A DNA stretch of 36,546 nucleotides from Oscillospiraceae bacterium (GCA_017436765.1 JAFSCM010000101.1:1-36546); one strand, 5' to 3'; positions 24,789-32,836 are shown, numbered from the stretch's first letter. Notes: a model not told the origin generated them from the sequence alone. Made by a program: numbers and translations.

Positions 24789-27176
24789 CTATGTTCTCAA
24801 AAATACACCAATTTTTCTCAAATTATCCAGAATTGCACCTGTGCACTGTTCTGCAACTGCGTCTGTCAGTGTTGCATTTTTGTCGCGGAGAACAAGGCTG
24901 TATGCAAGGCTCTTTTTGCCTTCTTCCAGTCTGTCGCCTGTGTAAACGTCAAAGAGTTTTACACTTTCAAGATATTCGCCGCAGCTTTCTTTGATGATAT
25001 CAATGATATCGCCGTTTGCAACAGCTTTGTCGCATACAAATGCAAGGTCGCGTGTTACTGCAGGGAATCTTGCCAGCTGTTTGTACTGTTTTGCACCGCC
25101 AACATATTTGAACAGTTCTTCACCGTTGAGGTCACATACGCAAACCTTTGTCTTGATGCCGTAGTTGTTAAGCACTGCAGGGTGAAGTTCGCCGATTTTA
25201 GCCACAACACTGCCGTTTACAACAACATCTGCGCATCTGCCAGGGTGATATGTTGTGTTCTGCTTGTTGCGTACAAATTTAACATCTTCGATATTGAGTG
25301 CCCAGAGGATTTTTTCCACTGCACCTTTGAGGAAGAAGAAGTCCTTGTTTGCACCGTAAACTGCCATAATGAACTTTTCAACTTCTTTTGGAAGTTCTTC
25401 GCCCTCCACAACGTGGTATTCTGTTGCGTTTTCAAAGAGGGATACGGATTCGATACGGCTGTTGTAGTTTCTCTGCACAACATTCATCATGGAAGCAACC
25501 GCTGTTGTTCTCATAACAGATGTGTCTTCTCCGAGAGGGTTGGAGATAACCACAGGGTTTCTGAGGGAAGAATCTGCAGGAATATTGAGAAGGTCAAAGT
25601 TCTTTGGAGAGTAGAAGGAGAATGTTTCGATTTCGTAGAAGCCGAGACCGAGAAGGTAGCCGATAACATTCTTTGTGAACTTCTGGCGTTCTGTAAGGCG
25701 TGCTGTTGCTGTGCCTTTCATAATTGTGGAAGGCAGCTTGTTGTAACCGTACATTCTTGCAATTTCTTCGGCAAGGTCGTTGTACTGTGTAACTTCGTCC
25801 TTTGCAATATCATAGCGGTGTGTAGGCACGATAACTGTGTCATCTTCCACTTTAAAGCCAAGGGAAACAAGAGTTTTTTCCATATCAGCCTTTGCGATTT
25901 CTGTGCCCAGGATTTCGTTGATTTTTTCTGCGTTGAACGGAACTTTGCGTTCATATCTTGGTGATGGGTAAACATCGATTACACCGCCGATAACATCACC
26001 TGCGTCCAGTTCAACAACCAGTTCCATAGCTTTTGCGAGAGCAGGCATACAGTTGTCAGGATTGAGGCCTTTTTCAAATTTGCCGGAAGCTTCTGTTCTT
26101 AAGCCAAGCTGACGGGAAGCATATCTTACTTTAGGGCCGTCAAAACAGGCAGATTCAAAAACAACCATATTTGTGTCTTCGTAAACACCTGAATATTCGC
26201 CGCCCATTACGCCCGCGATAGCGATTGGTTCTTCACTGTCGCTGATTACAAGCATATTTTCGTTGAGTTTTCTCTGTACGCCGTCAAGTGTCATGATTTC
26301 TTCGCCTTTGTTTGCAAGACGGACATCAATAAGGTTGCCTTTTACATATTTGTGGTCAAATGCGTGCATTGGGTGACCGTAGAGCAGCATTACATAGTTT
26401 GTGATGTCAACGATGTTGTTGATTGGACGAACGCCGCAAACGCGCAGTTTTTCTCTCAGCCAGCGTGGAGATGGTTTTACGCGAACATTTTTAATCATAG
26501 CTGCTGCGTAACGCATGCAGTGGTCTGTATCGCTGATTTTCACAGAGAGATAGTTGTTGATGTCATCTTCGCCCTGTGGCATCTGTGGCTGTGGTTCGTT
26601 GAAAGGAACGCCAAAAGTTGCGCTTGCTTCTCTTGCAAGGCCCAGAACGGAAAGGCAGTCAGGACGGTTTGGTGTGATTTCAAATTCCACCATGTAGTCT
26701 TCCATGCCAAGTGCTTTTTCGATTGGTGTACCGAGAGGCCATTCTTCGTCCAGCACCATAATGCCGTCTTCGATAGCATTAGGGAAGTCATGTGTTGTAA
26801 GGCCAAGTTCGCCCAAAGAGCAAAGCATGCCGTTGCTCATAACACCACGGAGTTCGCCGGCGTGGATTTCCTTGCCGCAAGGAAGAAGGGAGTTGTCAAG
26901 AGCAACGGGAACAAGGTCACCTACTGTAAGGTTTTTTGCGCCTGTAACGATAACAATTTCTTCGCTGCCGATGTCGATGCCGCAAACTGTGAGCTTGTCT
27001 GCATTTGGGTGTTTTTCAAGGGATACAACCTTGCCCACAACAACATTTTTAATTTTGTCTTTTTCTGTTGAGTAAACTTCCACCTTGGAGCCTGACATTG
27101 TCATATCTTCAGCAAAAGTTTTTATGTCGCAGTCGAAAGGTGCGTATTCTTTTAACCAGTTAAGTGATACATCCAT
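24789..27176 (-). CDS. pheT: Phenylalanine--tRNA ligase beta subunit
   Basis: This 795-aa subunit has the complete bacterial PheT domain order. An N-terminal EMAP-II-like tRNA-binding domain spans about residues 40-150 (VVGKVVSLEKHPNADKLTVCGIDIG, IVTGAKNLTVGD), then the B3/4 editing domain (about 210-370, including AIAGVMGGEYSGVYEDT and ESACFDGPKVRYASRQLGLRTEASGKFEKG). The B5 region follows (about 405-475), then the catalytic-like core (NYNSRIESVSLFENATEY) and a C-terminal FDX-ACB domain (RFPAVTRDLAFVCDKAV). With PheS it forms an alpha2-beta2 enzyme that charges tRNA-Phe, and this subunit edits Tyr-tRNA-Phe. AAGGAGG precedes the ATG, 14 bases after the pheS stop. The length is normal. Confidence 0.98.
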   Translation of the reverse strand: MDVSLNWLKEYAPFDCDIKTFAEDMTMSGSKVEVYSTEKDKIKNVVVGKVVSLEKHPNADKLTVCGIDIGSEEIVIVTGAKNLTVGDLVPVALDNSLLPCGKEIHAGELRGVMSNGMLCSLGELGLTTHDFPNAIEDGIMVLDEEWPLGTPIEKALGMEDYMVEFEITPNRPDCLSVLGLAREASATFGVPFNEPQPQMPQGEDDINNYLSVKISDTDHCMRYAAAMIKNVRVKPSPRWLREKLRVCGVRPINNIVDITNYVMLLYGHPMHAFDHKYVKGNLIDVRLANKGEEIMTLDGVQRKLNENMLVISDSEEPIAIAGVMGGEYSGVYEDTNMVVFESACFDGPKVRYASRQLGLRTEASGKFEKGLNPDNCMPALAKAMELVVELDAGDVIGGVIDVYPSPRYERKVPFNAEKINEILGTEIAKADMEKTLVSLGFKVEDDTVIVPTHRYDIAKDEVTQYNDLAEEIARMYGYNKLPSTIMKGTATARLTERQKFTKNVIGYLLGLGFYEIETFSFYSPKNFDLLNIPADSSLRNPVVISNPLGEDTSVMRTTAVASMMNVVQRNYNSRIESVSLFENATEYHVVEGEELPKEVEKFIMAVYGANKDFFFLKGAVEKILWALNIEDVKFVRNKQNTTYHPGRCADVVVNGSVVAKIGELHPAVLNNYGIKTKVCVCDLNGEELFKYVGGAKQYKQLARFPAVTRDLAFVCDKAVANGDIIDIIKESCGEYLESVKLFDVYTGDRLEEGKKSLAYSLVLRDKNATLTDAVAEQCTGAILDNLRKIGVFLRT

Positions 27177-27190
27177 TGTAAATTACCTCC

Positions 27191-28210
27191 TTAGAACTGT
27201 GACAGGAAACGCATGTCGTTTTCGTACATGAGTCTCATATCGTCAATGTCGTAACGCATCATTGTAAGTCTTTCAAGACCCATACCGAATGCAAAGCCTG
27301 AATATTTTGTGCTGTCGATGCCGCAGGCTTCAAGTACAACAGGGTTTACGATGCCTGAACCGAGAATTTCAATCCAGCCTTCGCCTTTGCACAGACGGCA
27401 GCCTTTGCCGCCGCATTTAAAGCAGGTCATATCCATTTCAGCACTTGGTTCTGTGTATGCAAAGTGGTGAGGACGGAAACGAACCTTTGTTTCAGGGCCG
27501 AACATATTTTTAACAAATGCTTCCAGTGTGCCTTTAAGGTCTGCCATTGTGATATTTTCGTCGATAACAAGGCCTTCAATCTGGTGGAAGAGCGGGCTGT
27601 GTGTTGCGTCAACTTCGTCAGCGCGGTAAACACGGCCAGGTGCGATGATGCGGATTGGCGGTTTCTGGTCCAGCATTGTTCTTACCTGCACAGGGGAAGT
27701 CTGTGTGCGCAGAACAATGTTTTCTGTGATGTAGAATGTGTCCTGTGTGTCACGGGACGGATGGGATTTTGGCATATTGAGCATTTCAAAGTTGTATTTG
27801 TCCAGTTCAACTTCAGGGCCTGCTGCGATGGAGAAGCCCATGCCAAGGAAGATTTCCTTGAGTTCGTCAAGAACAAGCTGAATCGGGTGGCGTTTGCCCA
27901 TTTCAAATTCACTGCCCGGGAGAGTGATATCGATTTCTTCCTCTACCAGCTGTTTTTCCATAAGTTCTGCCTTGATTTTTTCCAGTTTTTCTGCCAGTGC
28001 ATTTTCAACTGTTTCTCTCACTTCGTTTGCAAGAGCACCCATTACAGGTCTTTCTTCTGCAGAGAGTTTGCCCATCTGTTTGAGGATGGCTGTTACTTCG
28101 CCTTTTTTGCCCAGAACACGAACGCGGATTTCGTCAATTTCTGCAGGTGTAGCTGCTTTTTCAATCTGTTCGAGGGATGAAAGACGAATGTTTTCAAGCT
28201 GCTGTTTCAT
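27191..28210 (-). CDS. pheS: Phenylalanine--tRNA ligase alpha subunit
   Basis: The 339-aa protein starts with the coiled-coil arm (about 1-85) that reaches tRNA-Phe, followed by the class II catalytic core. Seen are DITLPG near residue 95, GFSIAAGPEVELDKYNFEMLNMPKSHPSRDTQDTFY (motif 1 region), FHQIEGLVIDENITMADLKG (motif 2), the TCFKCGGKGCRLCKGEGW cysteine cluster, and GFAFGMGLERLTMMRYDIDDMR (motif 3, ATP binding). It attaches Phe to tRNA-Phe. AGAAGGAG precedes the ATG. A T-box leader and promoter lie directly upstream, so expression should rise when uncharged tRNA-Phe builds up. Confidence 0.98.
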   Translation of the reverse strand: MKQQLENIRLSSLEQIEKAATPAEIDEIRVRVLGKKGEVTAILKQMGKLSAEERPVMGALANEVRETVENALAEKLEKIKAELMEKQLVEEEIDITLPGSEFEMGKRHPIQLVLDELKEIFLGMGFSIAAGPEVELDKYNFEMLNMPKSHPSRDTQDTFYITENIVLRTQTSPVQVRTMLDQKPPIRIIAPGRVYRADEVDATHSPLFHQIEGLVIDENITMADLKGTLEAFVKNMFGPETKVRFRPHHFAYTEPSAEMDMTCFKCGGKGCRLCKGEGWIEILGSGIVNPVVLEACGIDSTKYSGFAFGMGLERLTMMRYDIDDMRLMYENDMRFLSQF

Positions 28211-28258
28211 TTTTGTGTTTTCTCCTTCTTTTTAGTATTGGGACGAAGGTGTGTAAAT

Positions 28259-28297
28259 AAAAAAGCCCCGCCCCTTAAAACAATTAAGGGACGAAGC
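28259..28297 (-). terminator. Expression-platform terminator of the pheST T-box
   Basis: On the minus strand, arms 28297-28284 and 28278-28265 form a 14-bp stem (including G-U pairs) with a 5-base loop, followed by six T. In the T-box mechanism this stem competes with the antiterminator formed around the conserved T-box sequence. Confidence 0.9.
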
Positions 28298-28500
28298 ACT
28301 GATATACTCCGTGGTACCACCCAAATTTCCGCACAGCAAATGCGGACACTCAAGACCTTTTAACGCAAGGAATACGGCGATGCCTAATGGGAAAACCGTT
28401 CAGCAAAGCTTCTGCCAAGGGAACTTCCAATGCAGGTTTCTGCGCTTTTTTCAGCCGTGAAAGCGCTCTCTTTTTCAGAAACGGTACAATGTACTTTTCT
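28298..28500 (-). promoter_or_regulatory. T-box riboswitch leader of pheST
   Basis: The minus-strand leader contains the T-box core GGGTGGTACCAC (28322-28311), the sequence that pairs with the free CCA end of uncharged tRNA. Upstream lie long stem I elements, and a candidate specifier TTC (Phe codon) is at 28423-28421 in the context GGAAGTTCCC. The leader is followed by the terminator at 28259-28297. Uncharged tRNA-Phe would bind and favour antitermination, raising pheST transcription. The T-box identity is secure from the core motif, terminator and gene downstream; the exact specifier position is my best reading. Confidence 0.92.
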
Positions 28501-28530
28501 TGGTAATCGAATTTATATTAATACTAAAAT

Positions 28531-28560
28531 ATAATATCATATTTATATAGCAAATTGCAA
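28531..28560 (-). promoter_or_regulatory. Promoter of the pheST T-box operon
   Basis: TTGCAA (28560-28555), an 18-base spacer and TATTAT (28536-28531), with TG at the extended -10 position, all on the minus strand. A start near 28524 would give a leader of about 310 bases, the normal size for a T-box. Confidence 0.6.
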
Positions 28561-28603
28561 GTGTAAATATAATTTATCCGTATATTCAATTAAACAAAAA
28601 AAC

Positions 28604-28632
28604 AGCGTCCGACATTTTATTTGTCAAACGCT
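28604..28632 (-). terminator. Terminator of the small HTH gene
   Basis: AGCGTTTGACA (28632-28622) and TGTCGGACGCT (28614-28604) on the minus strand form 11 pairs including G-U, followed by GTTTTTTTG. The stem overlaps the stop codon of the HTH gene and insulates the pheST promoter. Confidence 0.85.
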
Positions 28633-28837
28633 ATTCCTTTTCAAATTTTATGATATCTTCAACTCCGCAATCAAGTGCATAGCACAAAGCATCCAAAGTT
28701 TTTGTGCTTATCGCTTCTCCCTTTTTTATTCTGTGCAAAGTATTTGCTGAAAAGCCTTGTTTAAAAATAAGATAATATTCTGTTATTCCCTTTTTAAGCA
28801 AAGTTTCATAAAACGGAGTATAACTAATCAAAACCAT
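28631..28837 (-). CDS. Small Cro/CI-type HTH regulator
   Basis: The likely product is 68 aa (MVLISYTPFYETLLKKG...DIIKFEKE). It is almost entirely a helix-turn-helix domain: FYETLLKKGITEYYLIFKQGFSANTLHRIKKGEAISTKTLDALCYALDCGVEDIIKF, which matches the YozG-like short XRE group. The start is uncertain. ATG at 28837 agrees with the family's usual N-terminus but has no clear ribosome site; ATG at 28858 and a TTG at 28882 are in frame upstream. A short or leaderless message would fit. It is divergent from a membrane coiled-coil protein, with a palindrome between them. Base composition is more AT-rich than in the neighbours. Confidence 0.8.
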   Translation of the reverse strand: MVLISYTPFYETLLKKGITEYYLIFKQGFSANTLHRIKKGEAISTKTLDALCYALDCGVEDIIKFEKE

Positions 28838-28873
28838 CACCCAATCAAATAGTAACATACTCACAGTCTTGAC

Positions 28874-28914
28874 TATACTCAATATATTAAGTATAATATA
28901 TTTAATATGTTGAG
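28874..28914. promoter_or_regulatory. Shared palindromic control region of the divergent HTH / membrane-protein pair
   Basis: CTCAATATATTAA (28878-28890) and TTAATATGTTGAG (28902-28914) are inverted repeats with one mismatch around an 11-base centre. Positions 28874-28895 are themselves a 22-bp near-palindrome (TATACT...AGTATA, one asymmetric pair). The region covers the gap between the two divergent genes and touches the ribosome site of the plus-strand gene, so binding of the HTH protein here could control both. Confidence 0.55.
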
Positions 28915-28924
28915 GAGGTTTTTT

Positions 28925-29824
28925 ATGGCTTATTACGAAAGAGAAATTTTAGTACCTTATTTACATGATGTCAGCAGTATAGAATTATTATTCTCGAAAT
29001 TACTTAAACAATATTTCAATTTAAAGAACAAAAGAGACAATCTTGTAGCCAAAGCAAACAACATAAAAAATCAGCAGGCACCTTCAAGGCCAAGTACAAG
29101 CGACACATTTGCAGCTTGCATTGCGTTTATAATTTTTACATTTATTGCTGCTGTAATAACAATCGTTATTGTCCGTTTTATAAATATTTTCAGTACAGGA
29201 ATAGCTATCATCGCCGGTATAATAGGGTTCTTGATAACCATATTTATGTTCTACGGTCTAATAGACTCCATAAAAGATAACAATGTGAAGAAAAATAAAT
29301 ACAGCAATTCTTTAGCCATATACAACAATCGTTTTTCGGAAGCAAATAAACTTCTTAATGAAGCAAATAAAATAGATTCAACTATGAAAAAGATATACGC
29401 AGAAACCAAGCGTATAGAAAAAATAAGAAATGATGTATATAACATCAACATCATTCCAAGTCGTTATCGCAATTTGAATGTAGCCTGTTACCTGTATGAT
29501 TATTTTTCTACAAGCCGCGAAACTGACTTGGACAAAATATTGCAAACTATGTTACTTGATGAAATCAATCAAAAAATGGATAGAGTTATTAACAAATTAG
29601 AATCTGTTATCATAAATCAGCGTTGTCAGCTTGCAATGCAATACGAAAGCAATACTCTTCTAAAAAAGCAACATAAAGAACATATGACGGCTTTGGCAAA
29701 TCTTGAACGCAACCAGGAATTACATTCTGAATATCTTAGAATGATAGATGTTAATACAACTGTAAGCGCCGTATTTTCTGCAGCAAACTATATGCAAATT
29801 AACGAATACCTAAACAACAAATAA
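28925..29824 (+). CDS. Unknown membrane protein with coiled-coil arms, 299 aa
   Basis: The protein starts at the ATG at 28925, where GAGGAGG lies 7 bases upstream. The N-terminal part (about 15-50) is helical and charged. Two adjacent hydrophobic segments follow (about 63-86 and 91-113: FAACIAFIIFTFIAAVITIVIV, STGIAIIAGIIGFLITIFMFYG), forming a hairpin in the membrane. The long C-terminal part is rich in Lys, Asn and Glu with heptad-like spacing (KYSNSLAIYNNRFSEANKLLNEANKID, then ILQTMLLDEINQKMDRVINKLESVI), suggesting coiled coils facing the cytoplasm. I recognise no family. AT-rich codons set it and its divergent HTH partner apart from the surrounding genes. A terminator closes the unit. Confidence 0.75.
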   Translation: MAYYEREILVPYLHDVSSIELLFSKLLKQYFNLKNKRDNLVAKANNIKNQQAPSRPSTSDTFAACIAFIIFTFIAAVITIVIVRFINIFSTGIAIIAGIIGFLITIFMFYGLIDSIKDNNVKKNKYSNSLAIYNNRFSEANKLLNEANKIDSTMKKIYAETKRIEKIRNDVYNINIIPSRYRNLNVACYLYDYFSTSRETDLDKILQTMLLDEINQKMDRVINKLESVIINQRCQLAMQYESNTLLKKQHKEHMTALANLERNQELHSEYLRMIDVNTTVSAVFSAANYMQINEYLNNK

Positions 29825-29830
29825 AACACA

Positions 29831-29866
29831 GGGCTTGGACAGCAACATCCAAGCCCTTATTGTTTT
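29831..29866 (+). terminator. Terminator of the membrane coiled-coil gene
   Basis: GGGCTTGGA (29831-29839) pairs exactly with TCCAAGCCC (29848-29856), followed by TTATTGTTTTT. It begins 6 bases after the stop codon. Confidence 0.9.
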
Positions 29867-29871
29867 TACAG

Positions 29872-29903
29872 AAAAAAACAGAGAGTTTATGCAAAACTCT
29901 CTG
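29872..29903 (-). terminator. Terminator of the YczE-type gene
   Basis: CAGAGAGTTT (29879-29888) and AAACTCTCTG (29894-29903) form an exact 10-bp stem; read leftward it is followed by seven T. It lies back to back with the plus-strand terminator. Confidence 0.9.
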
Positions 29904-29912
29904 CCTGTAACA

Positions 29913-30566
29913 CTATATATTCTTTTCAAACTTTGCAAACAGCTTTTCCACATAAGGCTGGAAAAGGTTTATCAGCGTGCCGTTTGCCACCGCAAAAATC
30001 AGTGTGCCTTCGCGGACAACGCCGTAGTCCATCTTAAAGAGGAAGCACAGCACAAGGCTGGTTACCACATAGAAAAAATCCATTATAATTTTGCCTGTGC
30101 CGAAGCGTATGCCTGCCCTTTCGCTCATAAGAGCGCAGAAGGTTTCCGGCGGATAGTTGGCAAAACGGGAGTTCTTTGTGCAGGTAAAGCCGAAGCTGAT
30201 AAGCACCACACCTATGGCGTAAATCAGAAATCTTTCTCCGTAGGTCTGCGGATTGAGCGCCAGGAATGGCGGAAAATCGTATTTGAAAAAGTTTAAAATC
30301 CAGCCGTGAAGCACCACGGGAATTATCTGTATAAAGGCTGTGATTTTAAAATTTCTGCCCAGGGCAATCATCTGCAGCAGCATAAAAAAGCCGTAAAGGA
30401 TTATAAGGCCGTATCCCACCTTGATGCCGAGAGCCCCTGCTATTGACCAGCTTGTGCCTGTGGATGTGGTCTGTCCCAGGGCAGCTATAATGCCCATGGC
30501 GGCACCTGCACATACAAAGGTTATACCCACCAGCATTTCAATAAAATGAACAATGTATTTTTTCAT
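29913..30566 (-). CDS. YczE/YitT-type membrane protein
   Basis: The 217-aa protein has about five to six hydrophobic helices and resembles the YczE/YyaS group (COG2364). Typical stretches are FVCAGAAMGIIAALGQTTSTGTSWSIAGALGIKVGYGLIILYGFFMLLQMIALG at the N-terminus, and FAKYPPETF-like RFANYPPETFCALMSERAGIRFGTGKIIMDFFYV in the middle. Its function is not established. GGAG lies 10 bases upstream of the ATG. It is 68 bases downstream of acpS on the same strand and could share its transcript. Confidence 0.8.
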   Translation of the reverse strand: MKKYIVHFIEMLVGITFVCAGAAMGIIAALGQTTSTGTSWSIAGALGIKVGYGLIILYGFFMLLQMIALGRNFKITAFIQIIPVVLHGWILNFFKYDFPPFLALNPQTYGERFLIYAIGVVLISFGFTCTKNSRFANYPPETFCALMSERAGIRFGTGKIIMDFFYVVTSLVLCFLFKMDYGVVREGTLIFAVANGTLINLFQPYVEKLFAKFEKNI

Positions 30567-30634
30567 CAGAACAAACTCCGTAATATGTAATGTTTTCCGT
30601 CATAGATAAAAATGACTGTGACCTGCGTTTAATG

Positions 30635-31003
30635 TTATTTCTGCTGTGCCACAACAAATGCTATCGCCCTGTCCTTTTCGTGGGAAAGGGAGACTGAAAA
30701 GACAAGATTTCTGCTTTCGGCAATTTCCCTTGCCTTTCCCGAAAGGAAAAAATAAGGTTTCCCCATATCATCGCGGAGTATTTCCACCTCGGTCAGTTCA
30801 AAGCCGCGGACACCTGTGCCCAGCGCTTTGGAAAAGGCCTCCTTTGCCGCAAAATTCGCAGCAAGGGAGTTTGTCTTCGGTTTGCCTTCAGCGGCAAAAA
30901 CGGCAATTTCTCCCTTACCGTATACCTTTGTGAGAAAGCTGTCCCTTGCAAGGCTTTTTTCTATTCTGTCAATGGACACAATGTCCACACCGATACCGTA
31001 CAT
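30635..31003 (-). CDS. acpS: Holo-[acyl-carrier-protein] synthase
   Basis: The 122-aa enzyme has the AcpS signature: MYGIGVDIVSIDRIE with metal-binding Asp7, then NSLAANFAAKEAFSKALGTGVRGF with Glu55, and a C-terminal VFSVSLSHEKDRAIAFVVAQ. It transfers the 4'-phosphopantetheine arm from CoA to a Ser of acyl carrier protein, activating fatty-acid synthesis in the cytoplasm. AAAAGGAG precedes the ATG. It lies downstream of the suf pair, separated by a terminator, so it needs its own promoter. Length and active-site residues are normal. Confidence 0.95.
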   Translation of the reverse strand: MYGIGVDIVSIDRIEKSLARDSFLTKVYGKGEIAVFAAEGKPKTNSLAANFAAKEAFSKALGTGVRGFELTEVEILRDDMGKPYFFLSGKAREIAESRNLVFSVSLSHEKDRAIAFVVAQQK

Positions 31004-31068
31004 ATGGTACTCCTTTTTTCAAAACAGAAATACTGATACATTTTTGCAATAAGAAAAAACTGTATCAA

Positions 31069-31092
31069 AAAAGGGAGATAATTCTCCCTTTT
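31069..31092 (-). terminator. Terminator of the sufCB-like operon
   Basis: AAAAGGGAGA (31069-31078) and TCTCCCTTTT (31083-31092) form an exact 10-bp stem with a 4-base loop and T-rich tails on the minus strand. It lies about 20 bases after the stop codon. Confidence 0.9.
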
Positions 31093-31112
31093 AAGTTTTT
31101 GATATATGCCGT

Positions 31113-32036
31113 TTATTTGAGGAAGCCGTTGATAATCTGTTCTTCTGCTTCCTTTTCGCTGAGACCCAGAGTCATCAGCTTTATAAGCTGTTCGCCTGCG
31201 ATTTTGCCGATTGCAGCTTCGTGGATAAGGCTTGCGTCTGTATGGTTTGCCTTTATCTGCGGAATTGCACTTACTACAGCTTTGTCCATAACAATTGCGT
31301 CACATTCTGTGTGGCCGTTGCAGGCATTGTTGCCGTTTACATTGGAGAGGAAAAGCTGTGTGGATTCATCCCTTGCAACAGAACGGCTGATAACATGTGT
31401 GGAGCTGTTTTCGCCGTCAAGGTCAACTTCAAACTTTGTTGTTGCGTTCTGCTTGCCGTGTGTCATAAGCTTTTCGCTTACGATAAGGGTAGCGCCCTTT
31501 GCAATTTTAGCTGTTGTGAGACGGTCTGTGCTGTCTACGCCTTTTATCTGAACTGTGTCCATTTCAACATAGCTGCCCTCTGCCATTTCGATAACGGTTG
31601 TAGGGTTCATAACATTCTGGCCGTTGCCGTCCCCTGCGCCGTAGTGTTTTTCAACATAGCGCAGTTTTGCGTTTTTGCCAACATAGAATGTGTGGATACC
31701 GTCGTGGCGGGATTCGCTGTCACCTGTATTGTGGATGCCGCATCCTGCAACGATTGTTACATCTGCATCTTCGCCGATGTAAAAGTCGTTGTAAACCATT
31801 TCGCTGTGGCCTGTTTTGCTGATTACAACAGGGATGTGCACACTTTCGTTTTTTGTGCCTGCCTTGATGATGATATCAATGCCCGGCTTGTCTGTTTTTG
31901 TTACAATGTCGATATTTGCAGTTGTGTTTCTTGCTGCAGCTTCACCGTTTGCACGGATGTTGTAAGCGCCCTGAGGAACATCGTGCAGGTCTGCAATTTT
32001 TTCCAAAAGGTCTTTCTGAATTGCATCAATAGCCAT
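31113..32036 (-). CDS. SufB/SufD-family Fe-S cluster scaffold subunit
   Basis: The 307-aa protein is a short SufB/D family member made largely of a beta-helix. The C-terminal block AHxDASL/IHEAAIGKI matches the family, and NGHTECDAIVM holds Cys245, which aligns with the catalytic Cys405 of E. coli SufB. IHEA gives Glu273, 28 residues on, like Glu434. It is much shorter than SufB (about 480 aa), because the N-terminal helical part is reduced. AAGGAGG precedes the ATG, 18 bases after the sufC stop. With only SufC beside it, it probably forms a minimal SufBC-type scaffold; no SufS, SufU or second SufD is encoded here. The name could be given as SufD-like in databases. Confidence 0.85.
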   Translation of the reverse strand: MAIDAIQKDLLEKIADLHDVPQGAYNIRANGEAAARNTTANIDIVTKTDKPGIDIIIKAGTKNESVHIPVVISKTGHSEMVYNDFYIGEDADVTIVAGCGIHNTGDSESRHDGIHTFYVGKNAKLRYVEKHYGAGDGNGQNVMNPTTVIEMAEGSYVEMDTVQIKGVDSTDRLTTAKIAKGATLIVSEKLMTHGKQNATTKFEVDLDGENSSTHVISRSVARDESTQLFLSNVNGNNACNGHTECDAIVMDKAVVSAIPQIKANHTDASLIHEAAIGKIAGEQLIKLMTLGLSEKEAEEQIINGFLK

Positions 32037-32054
32037 TTTACATTCCTCCTTCGC

Positions 32055-32771
32055 TTAAACTTTAATCTGTTCGCAGATTGGATTAGGGTTGAGGATAAGA
32101 GGCATAACCTCGTCCTTTGTGCCGATTTTTTTGATTTCGCCGTCAGAGAGAAGAACAATCCGGTCTGCAAAGTTGAGAATTCTTTCCTGATGGGAGATGA
32201 TAAGGATATTGCCCTTGATGGTGCGGTGCATATTTTCAAACACCTTGATAAGGCTCTGGAAGCTCCACAGGTCAATGCCTGCTTCAGGTTCGTCAAAGAG
32301 GGAAAGCTTTGTGCCGCGTGCAAGAATCATTGCAATTTCAATTCTCTTGAGTTCGCCGCCTGAAAGGGATGCGTTAACTTCTCTGTGAATGTAGTCTCTT
32401 GCACAGAGGCCAACTTCGGAAAGGTATTCGCAGGCTTTGCCGATGTTGAGTTCTTCACCTGCTGCAAGGCTGATAAGGTCGTGCACTGTGATGCCCTTGA
32501 AGCGTACAGGCTGCTGGAAAGCAAAACTTACGCCCAGGTGTGCGCGTTCTGTAATGGATTTTTCTGTGATGTCCACACCGTCCAGCAGAATCTGACCGCT
32601 TGTAGGCTGGATGATACCTGCAATAATTTTTGCAAGTGTGGATTTGCCGGAGCCGTTAGGCCCTGTGATAACCACAAATCTGTCGTCAATTTTAAGACTT
32701 ACATTTTTGAGAATATCCTTTACGCCGTCCTTTGTTTCAACGGAGTAGCAAATATTTTTAAGTTCTAACAT
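32055..32771 (-). CDS. sufC: Fe-S cluster assembly ATPase SufC
   Basis: The 238-aa ABC ATPase has Walker A TGPNGSGKSTLAK, the SufC-type Q-loop FAFQQPVRFKGI, signature ASLSGGELKRIEIAMIL, Walker B LSLFDEPEAGIDLWSF and H-loop LIISHQERIL. The FQQP and the DEPEAGID variants are characteristic of the SufC branch. It powers cluster assembly on the SufB-type scaffold and is not a transporter. The ATG at 32771 is chosen because GGAG lies 6 bases upstream; a TTG four codons earlier lies inside that ribosome site. A strong promoter is found about 70 bases upstream. It is the first gene of a two-gene operon. Confidence 0.92.
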   Translation of the reverse strand: MLELKNICYSVETKDGVKDILKNVSLKIDDRFVVITGPNGSGKSTLAKIIAGIIQPTSGQILLDGVDITEKSITERAHLGVSFAFQQPVRFKGITVHDLISLAAGEELNIGKACEYLSEVGLCARDYIHREVNASLSGGELKRIEIAMILARGTKLSLFDEPEAGIDLWSFQSLIKVFENMHRTIKGNILIISHQERILNFADRIVLLSDGEIKKIGTKDEVMPLILNPNPICEQIKV

Positions 32772-32811
32772 TGTTTTCTCCAAGATATATATTAATTATT
32801 ATTATATTTTA

Positions 32812-32834
32812 TTATGGGTCATTTTTTCCCATAA
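32812..32834. promoter_or_regulatory. Inverted repeat in the suf leader
   Basis: TTATGGG (32812-32818) and CCCATAA (32828-32834) are exact inverted repeats separated by 9 bases. They lie immediately downstream of the suf -10 element, the position of a repressor site or a small leader hairpin. No regulator is known for it from this sequence. Confidence 0.4.
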
Positions 32835-32836
32835 AT

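Noticed and set aside
28883-28924. Reading the HTH and membrane coiled-coil genes as a toxin-antitoxin pair
   Set aside because: The genes are divergent, not in one transcript, and the 299-aa protein has no toxin motif I recognise; I keep it only as an unknown cassette.
31221-32363. A 380-codon open frame on the plus strand across sufC/sufB
   Set aside because: It is antisense to two clear genes. Genes here avoid TTA, CTA and TCA codons, so the opposite strand lacks stops. Its product is Cys/Phe/Val-rich with no recognisable fold.
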